Assembly (NCBI GenBank): GCA_937919015.1
Contig: CALFPN010000166.1
Location: forward strand, 1 to 18,704
From: an uncultured Clostridia bacterium
GTDB taxonomy: Bacteria; Bacillota; Clostridia; Lachnospirales; Anaerotignaceae
DNA length: 18,704 nucleotides
Direction: 5' to 3'
A model generated the notes under the pieces. It was not told the origin of the DNA. It made no database searches and worked only from the letters and a program-made list of their open reading frames with translations. Positions within the stretch are counted from its first letter, which is position 1. Every line of letters begins with the position of its first letter. Shown piece by piece: positions 1 through 7,042 of the stretch. The position numbers and the translations under genes are program-made.

Positions 1-109
1 CATCTTTCAGATCTTCTTTCAGTCTTGTAGCTTCACCAACAAGTTCCAGACCTACGTTCTGAACCTTGCCGTATCTCTGTTCCATTACTACGAAAATACC
101 TTTACTCAT
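1..109 (-). CDS. etfA: Electron transfer flavoprotein alpha subunit, N-terminus only (cut by window edge)
   Basis: The first 36 codons of a minus-strand gene that continues past the left edge. The readable N-terminus starts MSKGIFVVMEQRYGKVQNVG and continues LELVGEATRLKEDLKD, which fits the start of clostridial EtfA proteins. An AAGGAGG ribosome binding site lies about 8 nt before the ATG, and the start follows the etfB stop by 57 nt, so the gene is the third of a bcd-etfB-etfA operon. In the family, EtfA carries the C-terminal FAD domain and forms a heterodimer with EtfB that exchanges electrons with an acyl-CoA dehydrogenase. The FAD domain is outside the window, so the identification rests on the N-terminus and the gene order. 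Confidence 0.85.
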   Translation of the reverse strand, partial: MSKGIFVVMEQRYGKVQNVGLELVGEATRLKEDLKD

Positions 110-166
110 TGTAGGGTTTCCTCCTTATATTTCTAAATTTAGTATACGATTCTTCCTCTAAGTAAA

Positions 167-958
167 TTAGATGATGAATTTAGCTTCCAGTTTGTCCATG
201 ATAGCTTTAACAGCTTCGTCTGCAGACAGACCTTCCAGGATTGTACCAGCGCCTTTTACTTCTTTTGTGAAAGACTGGTATACGTTTGTAGGGGAACCCT
301 TCAGACCGATCATATCCAGTTCCAGTGCGTCTTTCAGTTCTTCGAAGCCCAGAACTTTGATTTCTGCTTCGTAAGCTTCTACGATACCTCTAACGGACAT
401 GTATCTGGGTGTTGCCAGTTCAGCGATTGCTGTCAGCAGGCAAGGTGTTTTAATTTTGATGATGTGGTAACCATCTTCGTACTGTCTCTTAACTACAACG
501 TATTCTTCTGTAGCTTCGATTACTTCTTCAACATAAGAAACCTGAGGCAGGTGCAGTTTTTCAGCGATCTGAGGACCAACCTGAGCTGTGTCACCGTCGA
601 TAGCCTGACGACCTGTGATAACGATGTCGTAGCCTACTTTTTTCAGAGCTGCAGCCAGGATACCGGATGTAGCATATGTATCGGAACCACCGAATTCTCT
701 AGCGGATACCAGGTAAGCTTCATCACAACCCATAGCCAGAGCTTCTCTCAGAGCAACGTCAGCCTGAGGGGGGCCCATGGAAACTACTGTTACTGTGCCG
801 CCCAGCTGTTCTTTCAGCTGCAGAGCTGCTTCGATACCTGTTTTGTCATCGTGGTTGATGATAGAGGGAACACCGTCACGGATCAGTGTGCCAGTCTTAG
901 GATCAATTTTAACTTCTACTGTATCGGGTACCTGTTTAATACATACAACGATTTTCAT
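167..958 (-). CDS. etfB: Electron transfer flavoprotein beta subunit (EtfB/FixA family)
   Basis: 263 residues, the usual length for EtfB. It opens MKIVVCIKQVPDT, typical of the family, and carries GRQAIDGDTAQVGPQIAE around residues 117-132, the nucleotide-binding segment of clostridial EtfB. VKRQYEDGYHIIKIKTP further on is close to the ETF-beta signature. With EtfA it should form the soluble flavoprotein that hands electrons to the acyl-CoA dehydrogenase encoded just upstream. In several anaerobes such Bcd-EtfAB complexes bifurcate NADH electrons to ferredoxin and an enoyl-CoA. The sequence is of that general type, but I cannot decide bifurcation from it alone. A GGAAGGAG site precedes the ATG by about 10 nt. 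The gene starts 68 nt after the bcd stop and ends 57 nt before etfA. Codon use is strongly biased like the ribosomal genes, suggesting high expression. Confidence 0.95.
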   Translation of the reverse strand: MKIVVCIKQVPDTVEVKIDPKTGTLIRDGVPSIINHDDKTGIEAALQLKEQLGGTVTVVSMGPPQADVALREALAMGCDEAYLVSAREFGGSDTYATSGILAAALKKVGYDIVITGRQAIDGDTAQVGPQIAEKLHLPQVSYVEEVIEATEEYVVVKRQYEDGYHIIKIKTPCLLTAIAELATPRYMSVRGIVEAYEAEIKVLGFEELKDALELDMIGLKGSPTNVYQSFTKEVKGAGTILEGLSADEAVKAIMDKLEAKFII

Positions 959-1026
959 TATAGTTGTTCTCCTTCCAATTTTTAGTAATTAAAGCTTTTC
1001 TCAAAATGAACTCTTAACTCTCAGAA

Positions 1027-2172
1027 TCAAACTTTCATGGAGCCAGCAACGATCATTCTCATAGCTTCGTTTGTACCTTCGTAGATTTCTGTGATCTTAG
1101 CGTCTCTCATAGCTCTTTCTACGGGGTATTCACGGCAGTAACCGTAGCCACCGAACAGCTGTACAGCCATTCTTGTAACTTCGTTTGCAACTTCGGAAGC
1201 AAACATTTTGCACATTGCAGCGTAAGGAGCGTAGTTACCATGCAGGTCTTTTTCTGTAGCAGCTCTCCATACCATCAGTCTAGCAGCGTCTGTTTTTGTC
1301 TGCATTTCAGCCAGTTTAAACTGTGTGTTCTGGTATTTGCCGATGGGTTTGCCGCCCTGTTTTCTTTCTTTAACATATTTCAGTGTTTCATCGATAGCAC
1401 CCTGTGCGATACCTACGGACTGAGCACCGATACCGATACGACCGCCACCCAGTGCTGTCATAGCGATTTTGTAGCCCTGGCCTTCTTTGCCCAGCAGGTT
1501 TTCAGCAGGAACTTTAACGTTTTCGTAGATTACTTCACAGTTGGAAGCTGCTCTGATACCCATACGTTCGATGTTGGGACCAACGGACAGACCTTCGAAT
1601 TCTCTTTCAACAATGAAAGCGGACATGCCTTTAGGGCCTTTGGATTTGTCTGTCAGAGCAAATACGATGAATGTATCAGCGAAACCGGAGTTTGTTGTGA
1701 ACATCTTTGTACCATTCAGTACATAGTATTTGCCATCTTCTGTTTTGTCAGCTGTTGTTTTAACACCAGCAGCATCTGTACCAGCACCGGGTTCTGTCAG
1801 ACCGAAGCAGCCGATTTTGGAACCGTCAACCAGGGGTCTCAGATATTTCTGTTTCTGTTCTTCTGTACCGAACTCATTGATGCAAGGGCAGCACAGAGAT
1901 GTATGTACGGACAGTGTGATACCTGTGGAAGCATCTACTTTGGACATTTCTTCCATGCACAGTGTGTATGTCAGAACGTCTGCACCCTGACCGCCGTATT
2001 CTCTGCTGTAAGGAATACCAAAAGCACCGATTTTCTGCAGTTTCTGAAGCAGTTCTCTATCGTAATCTTCTGCTTCGTCCATGTCTTTAGCGATTGGTTT
2101 AATTTCTGTTTCAGCGAATTTTCTGAACAACTCCTGCTGAAGCATCTGAGTTTTTGTTAATTTGAAATCCAT
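1027..2172 (-). CDS. bcd: Short-chain acyl-CoA dehydrogenase (butyryl-CoA dehydrogenase or acryloyl-CoA reductase type)
   Basis: 381 residues, full length for a short-chain acyl-CoA dehydrogenase. GLTEPGAGTD (124-133) matches the first acyl-CoA dehydrogenase signature and FGGYGYCREYPVERAMRD (340-357) the second. The expected catalytic base is Glu365 in IYEGTNEA. The enzyme is a soluble FAD protein that, in anaerobes, reduces an enoyl-CoA such as crotonyl-CoA or acryloyl-CoA with electrons from its EtfAB partner, whose genes follow directly. The substrate cannot be fixed from sequence: crt, hbd and thl, which usually accompany a butyrate-type bcd, are not next to it here, so acryloyl-CoA reductase (propionate formation) is a real alternative. 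The ATG has a TAGGAGGAA site about 7 nt upstream. A TTA codon, very rare in this gene block, occurs at Leu5. A strong promoter lies about 170 nt upstream, making this the first gene of the operon. Confidence 0.93.
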   Translation of the reverse strand: MDFKLTKTQMLQQELFRKFAETEIKPIAKDMDEAEDYDRELLQKLQKIGAFGIPYSREYGGQGADVLTYTLCMEEMSKVDASTGITLSVHTSLCCPCINEFGTEEQKQKYLRPLVDGSKIGCFGLTEPGAGTDAAGVKTTADKTEDGKYYVLNGTKMFTTNSGFADTFIVFALTDKSKGPKGMSAFIVEREFEGLSVGPNIERMGIRAASNCEVIYENVKVPAENLLGKEGQGYKIAMTALGGGRIGIGAQSVGIAQGAIDETLKYVKERKQGGKPIGKYQNTQFKLAEMQTKTDAARLMVWRAATEKDLHGNYAPYAAMCKMFASEVANEVTRMAVQLFGGYGYCREYPVERAMRDAKITEIYEGTNEAMRMIVAGSMKV

Positions 2173-2342
2173 TTACTATTCCTCCTATTTTTTAGAAATG
2201 TCGAAACATTCGATGAGGCCACATCGTATGTTTCACTTTTAAAAAAACAACCTACTTCCCTACGACGCTGCCGTATGGATGCAGTTTATCAGCCCCTCAT
2301 CTTTGTGCTTGCGCACATCAATTAAGAAGCCATAATGCCTCC
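2173..2342 (-). promoter_or_regulatory. 5' leader of the bcd-etfBA mRNA with two hairpins
   Basis: About 170 nt between the inferred transcription start near 2342 and the bcd ATG. Two stem-loops are visible in RNA sense. One at 2304-2317 is a 5-bp stem, UGUGC/GCACA, closed by a GCAA (GNRA) tetraloop. One at 2203-2234 pairs GAAACAU with AUGUUUC and CGAUG with CAUCG around a single A-A mismatch, with a six-base loop. The second ends about 18 nt before the ribosome binding site and has no U-tract, so it is not an intrinsic terminator. I do not recognise a known riboswitch. mRNA stability or translational control is an inference. Confidence 0.5.
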
Positions 2343-2348
2343 ACACTG

Positions 2349-2378
2349 AATATACCATTTTTGTTTAAAATTTGTCAA
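2349..2378 (-). promoter_or_regulatory. Sigma-A-type promoter of bcd-etfBA
   Basis: In minus-strand sense a perfect -35 TTGACA (2378-2373), an 18-bp spacer and a -10 TATATT (2354-2349), preceded by TGG so that it is also an extended -10. Predicted start is near 2342. It is the only strong promoter directly in front of bcd. Confidence 0.75.
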
Positions 2379-2470
2379 CACGTTTGTCGATAAATATTAC
2401 ATAAAAAACGGTTGCGTTTGTTGGTAATACCGACATATTTTCCAATGCCGTTCTCAGGAAAAAAACCCAC

Positions 2471-2677
2471 AAAAAAAACAGACCAAAATTCCCCATCGGT
2501 TCGCTACTCCAAAGGAGAATTTCCACAAACGACAGCTATTTGCATTTTTTTCAGCTCTTCGGTTTCGTTATCCCTTCCCGATATCCTCCGCGAAGCTGCT
2601 TTGTGTCTAACAAATAACGCTGAAAAACCCGCATATCACCTTGCTTTCCGCCTGCAAAGTCCGCTTTTCTTGTCTGT
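2471..2677 (-). ncRNA. Candidate structured non-coding RNA of about 207 nt (unassigned)
   Basis: I do not recognise this RNA. Read on the minus strand from the start point predicted by the promoter at 2682-2710, the segment begins ACAGAC (2677-2672) and ends with its exact complement GUCUGU (2483-2478), followed at once by a run of seven U (2477-2471). That gives a closing stem joining both ends plus a terminal U-tract. Inside are: a 6-bp hairpin CUUUGC/GCAAGG (2659-2639); a long stem UUUUUCAGC/GCUGAAAAA (2627-2619 with 2555-2547) continued by GUUAU/AUAAC (2618-2614 with 2571-2567), with an 11-nt bulge on its 3' side; a small UUUGU/ACAAA hairpin (2614-2600); and a 9-bp stem AAAUUCUCC/GGGGAAUUU (2522-2514 with 2494-2486). 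Two stems need G-U pairs that exist only in the minus-strand RNA, which supports this orientation. Size and paired ends recall 6S RNA, but the branched inside does not clearly match. No open reading frame with a ribosome binding site is present. Confidence 0.42.
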
Positions 2678-2681
2678 ATTC

Positions 2682-2710
2682 ACTTTACACCATTGTCTTT
2701 TCTCTGTCAA
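2682..2710 (-). promoter_or_regulatory. Candidate promoter of the non-coding RNA
   Basis: Minus-strand TTGACA (2710-2705), a 17-bp spacer and TAAAGT (2687-2682). The -35 is perfect and the -10 matches four of six. The predicted start, 2675-2677, falls on the first base pair of the closing stem of the candidate RNA. No TGn extension. Confidence 0.45.
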
Positions 2711-2911
2711 TATATTTCGCATGTGAACTATTTTTTTCAGCATGTTTGTTGTCTGACAAGTTATCGTCACATTATACAGAGAAAATGGATGATTTACTCA
2801 TTTCTCTATCTGTTTTCTATATATTTCCCATATTTTTTATTCTTTTGTTTCTAAATTCAATTCCTCTCTCAATCGTTTTCCCTTCCACCAACCTCTTTTT
2901 CCCTCTCAAAC
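2711..2911. other. AT/pyrimidine-rich intergenic DNA, no gene seen
   Basis: About 200 bp between the candidate RNA promoter and the tuf terminator. I see no coding sequence with a ribosome binding site and no clear hairpin except the short inverted repeat TTGTCTGACAA (2749-2759). A minus-strand TATAAT at 2776-2771 lacks a convincing -35 at 16-18 bp, so I do not call a promoter. Confidence 0.5.
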
Positions 2912-2941
2912 AAAAAAGGGAGCATCCAAATGGATGCTCCC
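2912..2941 (-). terminator. Intrinsic terminator of tuf
   Basis: In minus-strand sense a perfect 10-bp stem GGGAGCAUCC/GGAUGCUCCC (2941-2932 with 2927-2918), an AUUU loop and a run of six U (2917-2912). It lies about 30 nt after the tuf stop codon. Confidence 0.92.
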
Positions 2942-2971
2942 TTGATGAGTCACATATTAGATTATCAAAAA

Positions 2972-4165
2972 TTATTCGATAACTTCTACTACGGAACCTG
3001 CGCCTACTGTTCTACCACCTTCACGGATGGAGAATCTCAGACCCATATCCATAGCTACGGGTGTGATCAGTTCGATTGTCATTTCAACGTTATCGCCAGG
3101 CATGCACATTTCTGTACCTTCGGGCAGGCTGATAACGCCTGTTACGTCAGTTGTTCTGAAGTAGAACTGAGGTCTGTAGTTGTTGAAGAAAGGTGTATGA
3201 CGGCCACCTTCTTCTTTGGACAGAACGTAAACCTGAGCTCTGAATTTTGTGTGAGGTGTGATGGAACCGGGTTTAGCCAGAACCTGACCTCTTTCGATTT
3301 CGTTTCTCTGAACGCCTCTCAGCAGAACACCGATGTTGTCACCAGCTTCAGCCTGATCCAGCAGTTTACGGAACATTTCTACGCCTGTAACTACTACTTT
3401 TCTGATTTCTTCTGTCAGACCAACGATTTCAACTTCATCCTGTACTTTAACAACGCCGGATTCTACTCTACCTGTTGCTACTGTACCACGGCCTGTGATG
3501 GAGAATACGTCTTCGACGGGCATCAGGAAAGGTTTGTCTGTGTCACGTTCGGGTGTAGGAATGTAAGCTTCGATTTCTTCGAACAGTTCCAGAATTTTGT
3601 CGCCCCATGCGCCCTGAGGATCCTGCAGTGCCTGGAAAGCGGAACCACGGATGATGGGTGTGTCATCGCCGGGGAATTCATATTCGGACAGCAGTTCTCT
3701 GATTTCCATTTCAACCAGATCCAGCAGTTCTTCGTCTTCTACCATGTCACATTTGTTCATGAATACAACGATGTAAGGAACGCCTACCTGTCTGGACAGC
3801 AGGATGTGTTCTCTTGTCTGAGCCATAGGGCCATCTGTTGCAGCTACTACCAGGATAGCACCGTCCATCTGAGCAGCACCTGTGATCATGTTTTTAACAT
3901 AGTCAGCGTGGCCAGGGCAGTCTACGTGAGCGTAGTGTCTGTTGGGTGTTTCGTATTCAACGTGAGCTGTGGAAATTGTGATACCACGTTCTCTTTCTTC
4001 GGGAGCTTTATCGATGTTTTCGAAAGCTACAGCTTCACCGATCTGGTATCTTTCGTGCAGTGTTTTTGTGATTGCTGCAGTCAGAGTTGTTTTACCATGG
4101 TCAACGTGACCGATAGTACCGATATTCATATGGGGTTTGGTTCTTTCAAATTTTGCCTTTGCCAT
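2972..4165 (-). CDS. tuf: Translation elongation factor EF-Tu
   Basis: 397 residues, the standard length. The GTPase motifs are in order: P-loop GHVDHGKT (19-26), RGITISTAHVEYET as switch I, DCPGH (82-86) with the catalytic-position His86, and NKCD (137-140). Domains 2 and 3 follow and are complete. EF-Tu is the cytosolic GTPase that delivers aminoacyl-tRNA to the ribosomal A site. The G5 segment reads GSAFQAL where many EF-Tu have GSALKAL. The ATG is preceded by TTAGGAGGA. tuf lies 180 nt downstream of fusA, as in the classical str operon, but it has its own promoter and terminator, so it can be transcribed alone. No second tuf copy is in the window. The whole gene lacks TTA, CTA and TCA codons, a sign of extreme expression-linked codon selection. 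Confidence 0.99.
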   Translation of the reverse strand: MAKAKFERTKPHMNIGTIGHVDHGKTTLTAAITKTLHERYQIGEAVAFENIDKAPEERERGITISTAHVEYETPNRHYAHVDCPGHADYVKNMITGAAQMDGAILVVAATDGPMAQTREHILLSRQVGVPYIVVFMNKCDMVEDEELLDLVEMEIRELLSEYEFPGDDTPIIRGSAFQALQDPQGAWGDKILELFEEIEAYIPTPERDTDKPFLMPVEDVFSITGRGTVATGRVESGVVKVQDEVEIVGLTEEIRKVVVTGVEMFRKLLDQAEAGDNIGVLLRGVQRNEIERGQVLAKPGSITPHTKFRAQVYVLSKEEGGRHTPFFNNYRPQFYFRTTDVTGVISLPEGTEMCMPGDNVEMTIELITPVAMDMGLRFSIREGGRTVGAGSVVEVIE

Positions 4166-4248
4166 TGGAATCTCCTCCTAATAAAATTTAATTAGATTCT
4201 TTTTATGAGTCAAGTTACACCCTTTTCGTAGTGTACTCATCATCACTC

Positions 4249-4277
4249 ATTATATTAGACTTCTCGTCTTTTTGCAA
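4249..4277 (-). promoter_or_regulatory. Promoter of tuf
   Basis: Minus-strand TTGCAA (4277-4272), a 17-bp spacer and a perfect TATAAT (4254-4249). The predicted start near 4242 leaves a leader of about 75 nt, in which UACAC/GUGUA can form a short hairpin before the TAGGAGGA ribosome binding site. Confidence 0.62.
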
Positions 4278-4279
4278 TA

Positions 4280-4309
4280 CCAAAATCCATTTATTCACTG
4301 GATTTTTGG
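4280..4309 (-). terminator. Weak stem-loop after fusA, possible partial terminator
   Basis: An inverted repeat CCAAAATCCA (4280-4289) and TGGATTTTTGG (4299-4309, one extra T) about 36 nt after the fusA stop. In minus-strand sense only four U follow the GGA, and they sit inside the stem, so termination would be inefficient. It lies just before the tuf -35, as expected for leaky read-through from fusA into tuf. Confidence 0.3.
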
Positions 4310-4345
4310 CATTTCCCTACCGTTATTGTAAACCGGAGTGCAAGA

Positions 4346-6427
4346 TTATTTCTTGCCTTCCAGTACTTTTTCCTGAACGGATTTAGGGCAGGGTTCGTAA
4401 TGGTCAACTTCCATTACATAGTTACCACGGCCCTGTGTTTTGGAACGCAGGTCTGTGGAGTAACCGAACATTTCAGCCAGAGGAACGAAGGAGTGGATTA
4501 CCTGTGCGTTGGATCTAGCTTCCATACCTTCGATACGGCCACGACGGGAGTTGATATCACCGATAACGTCGCCCATGTAATCTTCGGGTACTGTTACTGT
4601 TACTTTCATGATGGGTTCCAGCAGAACAGCGTCACCTTTTCTCATCGCTTCTTTGAAAGCCATGGAACCGGCAATCTGGTAAGCGGATTCGGAGGAGTCA
4701 ACGTCATGGTAGGAACCATCGTAAACTTCAGCCTTAACACCCAGTACGGGATAGCCGCCCAGGATACCGCTCTGCATTGCCTGCTGAATACCTTTATCGA
4801 TAGCGGGGATGTATTCTTTAGGAATAGAACCACCAACTGTCGCATTTACAAATTCGTAGTTGTGTTCAGCATCTGTGCCGATAGGGTAGAAACGTACTTT
4901 ACAGTGACCATACTGACCACGACCACCAGACTGACGAACGAACTTACCTTCAACGTCAACTTCCTTAGTCAAAGCCTCTTTATAAGCTACCTGAGGAGCA
5001 CCAACGTTAGCCTCTACCTTGAATTCACGCAGCAGACGGTCAACGATGATTTCCAGATGCAGTTCACCCATACCGGAGATGATTGTGTCACCTGTTTCCT
5101 GATCTGTGTATGTTTTGAATGTGGGATCTTCTTCAGCCAGTTTCGCCAGAGCAATACCCATTTTGTCACGACCAGCTTTTGTTTTAGGTTCGATCGCTAC
5201 GGAGATAACGGGTTCGGGGAATACCATGGATTCCAGAACTACTTCACTATCTTCTGTACAGATTGTGTCACCTGTTGTAGAGATTTTGAAACCTACTGCA
5301 GCAGCGATGTCACCAGCGTATACTTTGTCGATTTCTTCTCTGTGGTTTGCATGCATCTGCAGGATACGGCCAACACGTTCTTTTTTGTCCTTTGTGGAGT
5401 TGTGAACGTATGTGCCGGAGTCCAGTGTACCGGAGTACACACGGAAGAATGCCAGTTTACCTACGAAGGGGTCATTCATTACTTTGAATACCAGAGCGGA
5501 GAAAGGTTCTTCGTCAGATGCGTGTCTTACTGTTTCTTCGCCTGTTGTAGGGTCAACACCTTTGATCGCTTCGATATCTGTAGGTGCGGGCATATATTCG
5601 ATAACGCCGTCCAGCAGTTTCTGAACGCCTTTGTTTCTGTAAGCGGAACCACACAGTACGGGCATCAGTTCACAGTTGATACATGCTTTACGCAGAGCAG
5701 CTTTCAGTTCTTCTTCGGAAATTTCTTCTTCTGCGAAGAATTTTTCCATCAGTTCTTCATCTGTTTCTGCAATTGTTTCTACCATGATCTGTCTGTATTC
5801 TTCAGCCTGATCCATGTATTCTGCAGGGATTTCTTCTTCGTCTACTTCTGTACCTGTTGCGTTTTCATAGAAGTATGCTTTCATTTTCATCAGGTCGATG
5901 ATACCTCTGAAGTCGCTTTCAGCACCGATAGGCAGAGTAACTGCTACGGGATGGCAGCCCAGTCTGTCTACGATGGATTTCATAGAACCGAAGAAGTCAG
6001 CACCCATGATGTCCATTTTGTTTACGAAGATCATACGGGGTACTTTGTAGTTGTCAGCCTGTCTCCAAACTGTTTCTGTCTGAGGTTCAACACCGCCCTT
6101 TGCGTCCAGTACGCAAACAGCACCGTCCAGTACACGCAGGGAACGTTCTACTTCAACTGTGAAGTCAACGTGACCGGGAGTATCGATGATGTTGATTCTA
6201 TTGTCATTCCACTGACATGTTGTAGCAGCGGATGTGATTGTGATACCTCTTTCCTGTTCCTGTTCCATCCAGTCCATTGTCGCTGTACCTTCGTGGGTAT
6301 CACCGATCTTGTAGTTACGGCCTGTGTAGAACAGAATACGTTCTGTCAGAGTTGTTTTACCAGCGTCGATGTGCGCCATGATACCGATATTTCTGGTTCT
6401 TTCCAGGGGGTATGCTCTGTTTGCCAC
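4346..6427 (-). CDS. fusA: Translation elongation factor EF-G
   Basis: 693 residues, the normal length. GTPase motifs: AHIDAGKT (18-25), RGITITSAATT in switch I, DTPGH (82-86), NKMD (136-139), followed by domains II to V with GGRGQYGHCKV in domain IV and ARSNAQVIHSFVPLAEMFGY in domain V. EF-G is the GTPase that drives tRNA-mRNA translocation and, with RRF, ribosome recycling. The start codon is GTG at 6427-6425: the next residues ANRAYPLERTRNIGI are the conserved N-terminus, and AAGGAGG sits 8 nt upstream. The gene is third in rpsL-rpsG-fusA. I found no promoter in the 144-nt spacer in front of it, so it is probably co-transcribed with rpsG. No TTA, CTA or TCA codon occurs over nearly the whole gene. 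Confidence 0.99.
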   Translation of the reverse strand: MANRAYPLERTRNIGIMAHIDAGKTTLTERILFYTGRNYKIGDTHEGTATMDWMEQEQERGITITSAATTCQWNDNRINIIDTPGHVDFTVEVERSLRVLDGAVCVLDAKGGVEPQTETVWRQADNYKVPRMIFVNKMDIMGADFFGSMKSIVDRLGCHPVAVTLPIGAESDFRGIIDLMKMKAYFYENATGTEVDEEEIPAEYMDQAEEYRQIMVETIAETDEELMEKFFAEEEISEEELKAALRKACINCELMPVLCGSAYRNKGVQKLLDGVIEYMPAPTDIEAIKGVDPTTGEETVRHASDEEPFSALVFKVMNDPFVGKLAFFRVYSGTLDSGTYVHNSTKDKKERVGRILQMHANHREEIDKVYAGDIAAAVGFKISTTGDTICTEDSEVVLESMVFPEPVISVAIEPKTKAGRDKMGIALAKLAEEDPTFKTYTDQETGDTIISGMGELHLEIIVDRLLREFKVEANVGAPQVAYKEALTKEVDVEGKFVRQSGGRGQYGHCKVRFYPIGTDAEHNYEFVNATVGGSIPKEYIPAIDKGIQQAMQSGILGGYPVLGVKAEVYDGSYHDVDSSESAYQIAGSMAFKEAMRKGDAVLLEPIMKVTVTVPEDYMGDVIGDINSRRGRIEGMEARSNAQVIHSFVPLAEMFGYSTDLRSKTQGRGNYVMEVDHYEPCPKSVQEKVLEGKK

Positions 6428-6456
6428 GCTGAAATCCTCCTTTTTGTAGTCATAAT

Positions 6457-6567
6457 CGGGTTTATGGAAAGACTACTAAACAGCCTTTCCATCTTTCCCG
6501 GTTTCCATTCGTTTTCATTTTCGAAGCTTACGCTTCGCAGGGTTTGGTAAACATCTGTTTCCAGATG
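6457..6567 (-). promoter_or_regulatory. Hairpin-rich rpsG-fusA spacer
   Basis: Three stem-loops fill most of the 144-nt gap. At 6562-6567/6552-6557 CAUCUG pairs with CAGAUG. At 6522-6537 CGAAGC/GCUUCG closes a GUAA (GNRA) tetraloop. At 6457-6500 an 8-bp stem AUGGAAAG/CUUUCCAU continues, across an internal loop, into CGGG/CCCG. None is followed by a U-tract in the direction of transcription, so they are not terminators. RNA processing, stability or ribosomal-protein binding are possible roles, all inferred. Confidence 0.5.
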
Positions 6568-6571
6568 AATC

Positions 6572-7042
6572 TTACCATTTGAAGTGGGAGAAAGCTTTGT
6601 TTGCTTCTGCCATTTTGTGCATTTCGTCTTTTCTCTTGCAAGCGCCGCCGGCGTTGTTCAGAGCGTCCAGGATTTCGCCTGCCAGACGATCTACCATTGT
6701 TTTTTCACCACGTTTTCTGGAGTACAGTGTAATCCATCTCAGGCCCAGTGTCTGTCTTCTTTCGGGTCTGATTTCCATGGGTACCTGGTAAGTTGCACCA
6801 CCAACACGGCGTGCTTTAACTTCCAGTACAGGCATTACATTACCCAGAGCTTCTTCAAAAGCTTCCAGAGCGTCTTTACCTGTTTTTTCTGCTACTTTTT
6901 CAAATGCACCATAAACGATTTTCTCAGCTACACCTTTTTTACCATCCAGCATGATGCTGTTGATCAGTTTTGTCACCAGCTTGCTGTTGTAAATAGGATC
7001 GGCCAGAACCTCTCTTTTTGCAACATGTCCTTTTCTAGGCAC
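6572..7042 (-). CDS. rpsG: 30S ribosomal protein S7 (uS7)
   Basis: 156 residues, the usual bacterial length. It shows the S7 N-terminus MPRKGHVAKREV, the central MEIRPERRQTLGLRWI and the C-terminal HKMAEANKAFSHFKW. S7 is the primary binding protein of the 16S rRNA 3' major domain and forms part of the E site. The start is a GTG codon at 7042-7040: no ATG fits the conserved N-terminus, and AAGGAGGG lies 7 nt upstream. It follows rpsL by 201 nt and precedes fusA by 144 nt. In E. coli, S7 represses its own operon by binding the rpsL-rpsG spacer. A long folded spacer is present here, but binding is not shown. No TTA, CTA or TCA codons are seen. Confidence 0.98.
   Translation of the reverse strand: MPRKGHVAKREVLADPIYNSKLVTKLINSIMLDGKKGVAEKIVYGAFEKVAEKTGKDALEAFEEALGNVMPVLEVKARRVGGATYQVPMEIRPERRQTLGLRWITLYSRKRGEKTMVDRLAGEILDALNNAGGACKRKDEMHKMAEANKAFSHFKW

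Noticed and set aside
2173..2342. A known riboswitch in the bcd leader
   Set aside because: None of the conserved cores I could recall (for example c-di-GMP, THF, cobalamin, fluoride) is present.
2471..2677. Naming the candidate RNA as 6S RNA (ssrS)
   Set aside because: Length and paired ends fit, but I could not fold the interior into the long rod with a central bubble that defines 6S RNA, so it is left unassigned.
2771..2776. Perfect minus-strand TATAAT as a promoter
   Set aside because: The sequence 16-18 bp upstream (AGTAAA/GAGTAA) is not a -35 and there is no proper TGn extension.
2412..2982. Two plus-strand frames (2412-2726 and 2641-2982) between bcd and tuf
   Set aside because: No ribosome binding site, low-complexity phenylalanine/serine-rich translation, and they cross the candidate RNA and the tuf terminator.
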